From 13-2-20CM-68-14 sp046733295 (GTDB lineage Bacteria; Actinomycetota; Thermoleophilia; Gaiellales; Gaiellaceae): a stretch of 17,278 nucleotides of DNA. Under the pieces are notes generated by a model. It saw nothing but the letters and a program-made list of their open reading frames with translations, was not told where the DNA came from and ran no database searches. Within the stretch, counting starts at the first letter, position 1, and each line of letters begins with the position of its first letter. Location: contig JBKPOY010000017.1 in NCBI GenBank assembly GCA_046733295.1, positions 1-17,278 of the forward strand. Reading direction: 5' to 3'. Made by a program: the position numbers and the translations under genes. Shown in pieces: positions 12,845-17,278 of this stretch.

Positions 12845-12862
12845 CGTCTTCGCACCAAGACG
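12845..12862 (-). terminator. 6-bp hairpin between deoA and mutM
   Basis: CGTCTT at 12845-12850 and AAGACG at 12857-12862 pair around a six-base loop, 13 bases after the TAG stop of deoA. It is a modest candidate terminator with no U-tract. Confidence 0.35.
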
Positions 12863-12875
12863 GAGTGGGCGATGC

Positions 12876-14168
12876 CTACGAGGTCAGGACGCCGAGGACC
12901 ACGCCGCGCTCGGCGGTGCTGTCGTCGCGGAACTCGTACGCGTCGAGCACCGCGGCCGCTGCCTGCTCCGCGGCTGCGTCGTCGGCGGCGTGGATCTCGG
13001 CAAGGGTCTCGCCTGCTCCGACGGCGTCTCCGCGCTTCTTGCGGAGGACGATGCCCACGGAATGGTCGATCGAATCGTCCTTGTCGCGCCGTCCGGCGCC
13101 GAGGCGAAGCGCAGCGGCCCCTACCTGGACCGCGCCGAGCGAACGGACGTAGCCGGCGCTCGGCGCCTTGACCTCCCGCATGACATTCGCGACGGGCAGC
13201 GCGCCCTCGTCGGGATCTCCGCCCTGGGCCGCGATCCACCGTGTGTAGGCCTCGAGGGCCGAGCCGTTTGCGATCACCTCCTGAGCCTTCGCTCGCGCCT
13301 GCTCCGGCTCGAGCTCGAGATCGGAAAGGGCGAGAAGCTGGGTCGAGGCCTCGAGCACGAGCTCGAGGAAGTCGGTTGGGCCGTCGCCGCGCAGGGTCTG
13401 AATCGCTTCCTTGATCTCCAGTGAGTTCCCGACCGCTCGGCCGAGCGGCTGATCCATGTCGCTGATGATCGCCACGACCTCGCGGCCGGCGCGGCCCCCG
13501 AGATCGATCATCACCTCGGCGAGTGTCTCCGCGTCGGCGCGCGACTTCATGAAGGCACCGTCGCCGACCTTCACATCGAGCACGATGGCGTCCGCGCCGC
13601 CCGCGATCTTCTTGGACATGATGCTCGCCGCGATCAGCGAGTAGTTGTCGACGGTCGCCGTCACGTCGCGCAGGGCGTAGAGACGCTTGTCCGCCGGCAC
13701 GAGGTCGGCGGTCGCCCCGACGATCGCGATCCCGATCTCACGAACCTGTGCCACGAGCTCGTCGGTCGTCAGCTCGACCCGGAAGCCAGGGATGGACTCG
13801 AGCTTGTCGAGTGTCCCGCCGGTGTGCCCGAGCCCGCGGCCGCTCATCTTTCCGAAGGGGACGCCCGCCGCCGCGACGACGGGTGCGACGGCGATCGACG
13901 TCTTGTCCCCCACGCCGCCGGTCGAATGCTTGTCGACGACCTTGCGGCCGAGAGCGGCGTGGAGATCGACCGTCTCTCCCGTTCGGATAAGCGCATCGGT
14001 CATCGCGTAGGTCTCCGCGCTCGTGAGGCCCCGGAAGAACACCGCCATGCAGAAGGCCGAGAGCTGATAGTCCGGGATCTCGTCGCGCGCGTACCCGAGC
14101 ATGAGCTCGCCGATCTCCTCGGCCGACAGCTCGCCGCCGTCGCGCTTGCGCTCGATCAGCTCCCGCAC
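12876..14168 (-). CDS. deoA: Pyrimidine-nucleoside (thymidine) phosphorylase
   Basis: A 430-residue enzyme that splits thymidine or other pyrimidine nucleosides with phosphate, giving the base and (deoxy)ribose-1-phosphate. The family signature SGRGLGHTGGTLDKLE lies at residues 109-124, and the phosphate-binding VVDKHSTGGVGDKTS at 77-91. Arg167, Ser182 and Lys186 have the same spacing as the substrate-binding Arg, Ser and Lys of E. coli thymidine phosphorylase. The C-terminal alpha/beta domain ends near residue 430, the usual length. The start is the GTG giving MRELIERKRDGGELSAEEI; the frame stays open upstream through deoB but that part is not conserved. It lies 29 bases after deoB, whose enzyme uses its sugar product. 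Pdp (uridine/thymidine) and DeoA (thymidine) specificity cannot be separated here. Confidence 0.95.
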   Translation of the reverse strand: MRELIERKRDGGELSAEEIGELMLGYARDEIPDYQLSAFCMAVFFRGLTSAETYAMTDALIRTGETVDLHAALGRKVVDKHSTGGVGDKTSIAVAPVVAAAGVPFGKMSGRGLGHTGGTLDKLESIPGFRVELTTDELVAQVREIGIAIVGATADLVPADKRLYALRDVTATVDNYSLIAASIMSKKIAGGADAIVLDVKVGDGAFMKSRADAETLAEVMIDLGGRAGREVVAIISDMDQPLGRAVGNSLEIKEAIQTLRGDGPTDFLELVLEASTQLLALSDLELEPEQARAKAQEVIANGSALEAYTRWIAAQGGDPDEGALPVANVMREVKAPSAGYVRSLGAVQVGAAALRLGAGRRDKDDSIDHSVGIVLRKKRGDAVGAGETLAEIHAADDAAAEQAAAAVLDAYEFRDDSTAERGVVLGVLTS

Positions 14169-14197
14169 GTGGATCGTGCCGCCGGTTTGGCCTGCGC

Positions 14198-15364
14198 TCA
14201 AGGCTCGATGATCGGTTCGCCGGGAATGCCGCGGCCGGGAGCCTTCCCGCCGAGCCAGGTGTTGACCGTCGCGCCCACGTCCGCGAACTCGCCCTCGTGG
14301 ATGCGGCCGGCAGCGTTCTTTCCGGCGACGTATGCGAGCAGCAGCGCGTGCTCGCGAGAGTGGTCGGTCGAGGGCGTCGTGGGATCGCAGCCGTGGTCGG
14401 AGGTCAGGATCAACAGATCGCCGGGCCGCAGCGCCTCGAGCAGATCGGGCAGGCGGCGGTCGAAGTCCTGGAGGCAGCGGTGGAAGTTGACGGGATCGTT
14501 CCGGTGCCCCCAGAGCATGTCCGTCTCGACGAGGTTCGTGAAGATGAGCCCGGCTTCGAGCTCCTGGAGCAGGGTTTCCGTCTGCTGGATCCCTTCGACG
14601 TTCGACTTCGTCGTCCGCGACTCGTCGATGTCCTGGCCCGCGAAGATGTCGGAGATCTTTCCGACGGCGTGCACCTTGTTCCCGCTCTCGCGGACGAGCG
14701 ACAGGTAGTTCGGGCGCTTCGGCTCGAGCGAGAAATCGTGGCGGTTGGGGGTGCGCTCGTAGTTGCCCGGCTCCCCGACGAACGGCCGGGCAATGACCCG
14801 GCCGACCGCGTGCTTGCCGGTGAGGATCTCGCGCGCGATCCGGCACGCCTCGTAAAGCTCCTCGAGCGGAATCGTCTCCTCGTGCGCGGCGACCTGGAAA
14901 ACCGAGTCGGCCGAGGTGTAGACGATCCATTTGCCGGTTCGCTGGTGCTCGTCGCCGAGCTCCTGGATGATCTCCGTGCCCGACGCGGCCTTGTTCCCGA
15001 GCACGCCTCGCCCGGTCCGGTGCATGAACGGGTCGATGACGTCATGCGGGAATCCGTGGGGGTACGTCGGCATCGGCGTCGGCGTGACGACGCCCATCAG
15101 CTCCCAGTGGCCGGTGGTCGTGTCCTTTCCTTTGGACCGCTCGAGGAGCCTCCCGGCGACCGCCGGAGCGCCCGGTTGCGCAGGGCATCCCTCGAGCGGC
15201 TCGACGTTGCCAAGGCCGAGCGCCTCGAGATTGGGCAGGTCGAGGCCGCCGACAGCGCGAGCGACGTTCCCGAGCGTGTCGGAACCCTCGTCGCCGAAGT
15301 CGGCCGCGTCCGGCAGCGCTCCCGCGCCGACGGCATCGAGCACGATCACGCAGGCGCGCGACAC
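14198..15364 (-). CDS. deoB: Phosphopentomutase
   Basis: A 388-residue alkaline-phosphatase-superfamily mutase converting (deoxy)ribose-1-phosphate to the 5-phosphate, feeding sugar from nucleoside breakdown into central metabolism. The metal ligands are in place: Asp10 in VIVLDAVGAG, Asp282 and His287 in VETDMLWGH, Asp323 and His324 in TSDHG, and His335 and His339 in STDHSREH. The catalytic threonine lies in KGKDTTTGHWE (residues 78-88). The cap domain covers about residues 100-215. Length is normal. The start GTG has no Shine-Dalgarno, and a near-consensus TAGAAT ends six bases before it, so the deoB-deoA message should be leaderless. The same bases serve as the -10 of the divergent 44-residue gene. 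Confidence 0.97.
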   Translation of the reverse strand: MSRACVIVLDAVGAGALPDAADFGDEGSDTLGNVARAVGGLDLPNLEALGLGNVEPLEGCPAQPGAPAVAGRLLERSKGKDTTTGHWELMGVVTPTPMPTYPHGFPHDVIDPFMHRTGRGVLGNKAASGTEIIQELGDEHQRTGKWIVYTSADSVFQVAAHEETIPLEELYEACRIAREILTGKHAVGRVIARPFVGEPGNYERTPNRHDFSLEPKRPNYLSLVRESGNKVHAVGKISDIFAGQDIDESRTTKSNVEGIQQTETLLQELEAGLIFTNLVETDMLWGHRNDPVNFHRCLQDFDRRLPDLLEALRPGDLLILTSDHGCDPTTPSTDHSREHALLLAYVAGKNAAGRIHEGEFADVGATVNTWLGGKAPGRGIPGEPIIEP

Positions 15365-15369
15365 CTGGC

Positions 15370-15376
15370 TATTCTA
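15370..15376. promoter_or_regulatory. Symmetric bidirectional -10 element for deoB and the 44-residue gene
   Basis: TATTCTA on the plus strand gives TATTCT nine bases before the ATG at 15385. On the minus strand the same bases give TAGAAT, five of six consensus positions, six bases before the GTG at 15364. One 7-bp element could drive both leaderless genes. No -35 box is seen on either side. Confidence 0.55.
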
Positions 15377-15384
15377 GGTCGGCC

Positions 15385-15519
15385 ATGGCCACCGCCCTCG
15401 GACTGATCGGCCTCGTCGTCTTTATCGTCTGCGTCATCACGCTCGCCGCAGCCGTGACCTGGATCGTCGTCAAGGTGAGCCCGCAGCGCAAGCGCGACGC
15501 CGAGCGAACCGCCTCGTAG
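15385..15519 (+). CDS. Small single-helix membrane protein, 44 residues
   Basis: A short gene encoding a protein with one long hydrophobic helix, residues 4-30 (ALGLIGLVVFIVCVITLAAA, then VTWIVVK). A basic tail follows (SPQRKRDAERTAS), giving an N-out, C-in topology by the positive-inside rule. Cys16 lies inside the helix. I do not recognise a named family. Evidence for coding is the ATG start, the coherent membrane-helix-plus-basic-tail design, GC-rich third positions, and a promoter-like TATTCT nine bases upstream without a Shine-Dalgarno. It fills the gap between deoB and ald, divergent from deoB and convergent with ald. No function can be given; small one-helix proteins often bind and tune larger membrane complexes. 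Confidence 0.65.
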   Translation: MATALGLIGLVVFIVCVITLAAAVTWIVVKVSPQRKRDAERTAS

Positions 15520-15525
15520 CGGGCT

Positions 15526-15614
15526 GCCGGCGAGTACCCGGCGCCAAAATCACCGTTTTTCGACACCGGCGTCGCAGACGCGCGCGCCGGCGGGCGATAG
15601 CCTCGGGCCCGAGG
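15526..15614. repeat. Hairpin-rich spacer after the 44-residue gene
   Basis: Three small inverted repeats follow each other: GCCGG/CCGGC (15526-15542), GCGTC/GACGC with a three-base loop (15569-15581), and a perfect 14-bp palindrome (15601-15614). A TTTTT run lies at 15556-15560. They probably include the terminator of the plus-strand gene, but none is canonical. Confidence 0.4.
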
Positions 15615-15626
15615 GCGGAGGGAACG

Positions 15627-15643
15627 CCCCACCCAGGGTGGGG
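15627..15643 (-). terminator. GC hairpin directly after ald
   Basis: CCCCACC at 15627-15633 and GGTGGGG at 15637-15643 pair perfectly (7 bp) around a three-base loop, eight bases after the ald stop. A U-tract is absent. Confidence 0.5.
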
Positions 15644-15651
15644 GTGCGGGC

Positions 15652-16776
15652 TCAGACCGGTGTGAGCGGCAGGACGTCGTCGAGCGGCGAATACTCGAGG
15701 TTGTGCGCCTCGGCGACTGCTTCGTAGGTGATCTTGCCGTCGAGGACGTTCACGCCTCGCGCGAGGGACGGATCGCTCGCGACCGCCTCGCGGAGGCCGT
15801 GGGCGGCGATCGACTCAACGTAAGGAAGCGTCACGTTCGTGAGGGCCTTGGTCGAAGTAATGGGAACCGCGCCGGGCATGTTCGCGACGCAGTAGTGGAT
15901 GACGCCGTCGACCACGTATACGGGGTCGCTGTGGGTGGTCGGTCGCGACGTCTCGGCGCAGCCGCCCTGGTCGATCGCGACGTCCGCCAGGACCGCACCC
16001 TCCTTCATCTCGCGGAGCATCTCCCGCGTGATCAGCTTCGGCGCCAGGGCGCCCGGGATCAGAACCGCCCCGATGACCACGTCGGCCTCGGCGATCGACT
16101 CCTCGATCTGAAGGCTCGAGGACATCACGAGGCTGACCCGCCCCGAGAGGATCTCCTCCAGCTGGCGCATTCGGTCGACCGAGCGCTCGAGGATCGTCAC
16201 CTGCGCTCCCAGGCCAAGCGCGATCACAGCTGCGTTGTAGCCGACCATCCCGCCGCCGATCACGACGACTTTGCCGGCCGCCACACCGGGGACGCCGCCG
16301 AGCAGGAGCCCGCGGCCCCCGAGGGGTCTTTCGAGGAAGTAGGCACCGGCCTGGGCGGCGAGCCGGCCTGCGATCTCGCTCATCGGCGCGAGCAGCGGCA
16401 AAGCCTGCCGGTCGGTCTCGACGGTCTCGTACGCGACGGCGGTGATCCCGCTCTCCATCAGCGCGCGGGTCAGCGGCTCGTCGGCCGCGATGTGGAGATA
16501 CGTGAAGAGGACGAGCCCTTCCCGCAACCTTCCGTACTCGGGGTCGATCGGCTCCTTCACCTTGAGGAGCAGCTCGCTCGCCTCCCACACTTCGTCGACG
16601 GGCACGATTCGCGCCCCGACCGCCTCGTACGCGCTGTCGGGGAACGAGCTGCCGTCGCCGGCGCCCGCCTCGACGAGCACCTCGTGACCGCCCTGGACCA
16701 GCTCCCGCGCCCCCGCCGGCGTCAGCGCGACGCGATATTCGTCCGGCTTGATCTCCCTGGCCACGCCGATTTTCAT
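15652..16776 (-). CDS. ald: Alanine dehydrogenase
   Basis: A 374-residue NAD-dependent enzyme interconverting L-alanine with pyruvate and ammonia in the cytosol. The N-terminal catalytic half has MKIGVAREIKPDEYRVALTP with substrate-binding Arg15, Lys74 in LLKVKEP and catalytic His95 in FTYLHIA. The Rossmann fold begins with VVVIGGGMVGYNAA (GGGMVG at 174-179). Catalytic Asp269 is in VAIDQGGCAETSRPTTHSDP. HYCVANMPGAVPITST follows. Length and residue numbering match the well-studied bacterial enzymes almost exactly. The ATG has no Shine-Dalgarno; TAGGGT lies nine bases upstream, in the 25-base gap after an aldo/keto reductase gene on the same strand, so it could be transcribed both alone and by read-through. 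It produces or uses pyruvate, the substrate of the PPDK encoded in this window. Confidence 0.97.
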   Translation of the reverse strand: MKIGVAREIKPDEYRVALTPAGARELVQGGHEVLVEAGAGDGSSFPDSAYEAVGARIVPVDEVWEASELLLKVKEPIDPEYGRLREGLVLFTYLHIAADEPLTRALMESGITAVAYETVETDRQALPLLAPMSEIAGRLAAQAGAYFLERPLGGRGLLLGGVPGVAAGKVVVIGGGMVGYNAAVIALGLGAQVTILERSVDRMRQLEEILSGRVSLVMSSSLQIEESIAEADVVIGAVLIPGALAPKLITREMLREMKEGAVLADVAIDQGGCAETSRPTTHSDPVYVVDGVIHYCVANMPGAVPITSTKALTNVTLPYVESIAAHGLREAVASDPSLARGVNVLDGKITYEAVAEAHNLEYSPLDDVLPLTPV

Positions 16777-16785
16777 GGCCGGCGA

Positions 16786-16791
16786 ACCCTA
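16786..16791 (-). promoter_or_regulatory. Leaderless -10 box (TAGGGT) of ald
   Basis: TAGGGT on the minus strand fits TANNNT and ends nine bases before the ATG at 16776; no Shine-Dalgarno is seen. Confidence 0.35.
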
Positions 16792-16801
16792 CCGTTCGGC
16801 C

Positions 16802-17278
16802 TCACGATGCGAGCTTCTCGACGAGCGCCCTCTCGTCCGGCCCGAACCACGGCGGCTCGCCGGCGCGCGCGTTTTCTCGCGCGTGGACGGGGTTGGCCGT
16901 CGCGGGGATGACGACGTCGACGCGCCGGTCGGAGAGCGCCCACTTGAGCAAGGCCTGGGCCCACGTTTCGACGCCGAACTGCCGCAGCGGCTCGAGCGCA
17001 CCGTCCGGCGGCGCCGGGATCGTCGACCCCTCGCCGCCCAGCGGCCGCATCACGATCACGGCGGCGCCGAGCTCGGCCGCAAGCGGCAGCAGTCGCCGCT
17101 CGGCTGCCCGCTCGCGTGGGTTCAGGGGAAGCTGCACCGTCCCGAAGCGCTTGGTCGAGAGTGCCTCTCCCAGCTCGTCGAACATGGCCGGGCTGAAGTG
17201 GGTGACGCCGAGGCGGTCGACTCGGCCGGCCTCGCGCTCCTCCTCGAGCCATGCAACGTGCTCGCGGCAGAGGACCAG
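16802..17278 (-). CDS. Aldo/keto reductase family protein (C-terminal part, cut by the window edge)
   Basis: The last 158 residues of an NADP(H)-type aldo/keto reductase; the 5' half lies outside the window. The frame runs without stop from the right edge. AGRVDRLGVTHFSPAMFDEL matches the barrel region usually written GKIRxxGVSNF, and WAQALLKWALSDRRVDVVIPAT followed by NPVHARENARAG matches the cofactor-binding end of the family (xxVIPGxxxPxxxxEN). FGPDERALVEKLAS is a typical C-terminus. The catalytic Asp/Tyr/Lys/His lie upstream and cannot be checked. VQLPLNPRERAAERRLLPLAAELG in the middle suits the subgroup of AKRs with unassigned substrates. It lies 25 bases before ald on the same strand. 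Confidence 0.85.
   Translation of the reverse strand: MVLCREHVAWLEEEREAGRVDRLGVTHFSPAMFDELGEALSTKRFGTVQLPLNPRERAAERRLLPLAAELGAAVIVMRPLGGEGSTIPAPPDGALEPLRQFGVETWAQALLKWALSDRRVDVVIPATANPVHARENARAGEPPWFGPDERALVEKLAS

Noticed and set aside
14169..14930. Possible N-terminal extension of deoA through deoB
   Set aside because: The frame is open but the sequence is an Arg-rich shadow of deoB; the conserved protein begins at the GTG at 14168.
1..17278. CRISPR arrays, insertion sequences, prophage or toxin-antitoxin genes
   Set aside because: No spaced direct repeats, transposase or integrase motifs, or paired small toxin/antitoxin genes were seen on either strand.

Overview
The window looks like chromosomal DNA from a GC-rich, deep-branching actinobacterium, most plausibly class Thermoleophilia (Gaiellales or Solirubrobacterales type). 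This is inferred from base composition, many GTG starts, a small secreted calcium-binding-repeat protein with the N-terminal motif CTVTGTNGADLL, and the mixture of actinobacterial and Firmicutes-like gene content. There is no sign of a phage, insertion sequence, CRISPR array or genomic island, and no rRNA or tRNA gene was seen. Coding density is very high and no gene-free stretch exceeds about 135 bases.

Fourteen genes lie on the minus strand, read from right to left: an aldo/keto reductase (cut by the right edge), alanine dehydrogenase (ald), phosphopentomutase (deoB), pyrimidine-nucleoside phosphorylase (deoA/pdp), formamidopyrimidine-DNA glycosylase (mutM), recO, a GNAT acetyltransferase, the glycyl-tRNA synthetase subunits glyQ and glyS, the PPDK regulatory protein (PDRP), a 77-residue membrane protein, pyruvate phosphate dikinase (ppdK), a lipoprotein, a 73-residue protein and the calcium-repeat protein at the left edge. 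Five single genes face the other way and sit between them: a secreted GH26-like glycosidase, a secreted TolB-like propeller, an OB-fold-like protein, a glutaredoxin and a 44-residue one-helix membrane protein.

Three functional groups stand out. Carbon flux at the pyruvate/PEP node is represented by ppdK, its dedicated kinase/phosphorylase PDRP, and ald. Deoxynucleoside salvage or breakdown is represented by deoB-deoA. DNA repair is represented by mutM and recO. The series recO, glyQ, glyS, PDRP, ppdK keeps an order familiar from Firmicutes, here interrupted by small lineage-specific genes. GlyQ and GlyS are the two-subunit bacterial type, not the single-chain enzyme of mycobacteria and streptomycetes.

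The most striking signal not explained by the gene list is regulatory. At least eight starts have no Shine-Dalgarno sequence but carry a TANNNT hexamer 6 to 9 bases before the start codon, as expected for leaderless mRNAs. At deoB and the divergent 44-residue gene the two -10 boxes lie on top of each other on opposite strands, forming one symmetric bidirectional promoter. Other points of interest are the GTGA coupling of PDRP to a small membrane protein, a glutaredoxin with a mycoredoxin-like active site, and several hairpins at gene ends. Otherwise this is an ordinary housekeeping region; I found no clear candidate for an entirely new multi-gene system.
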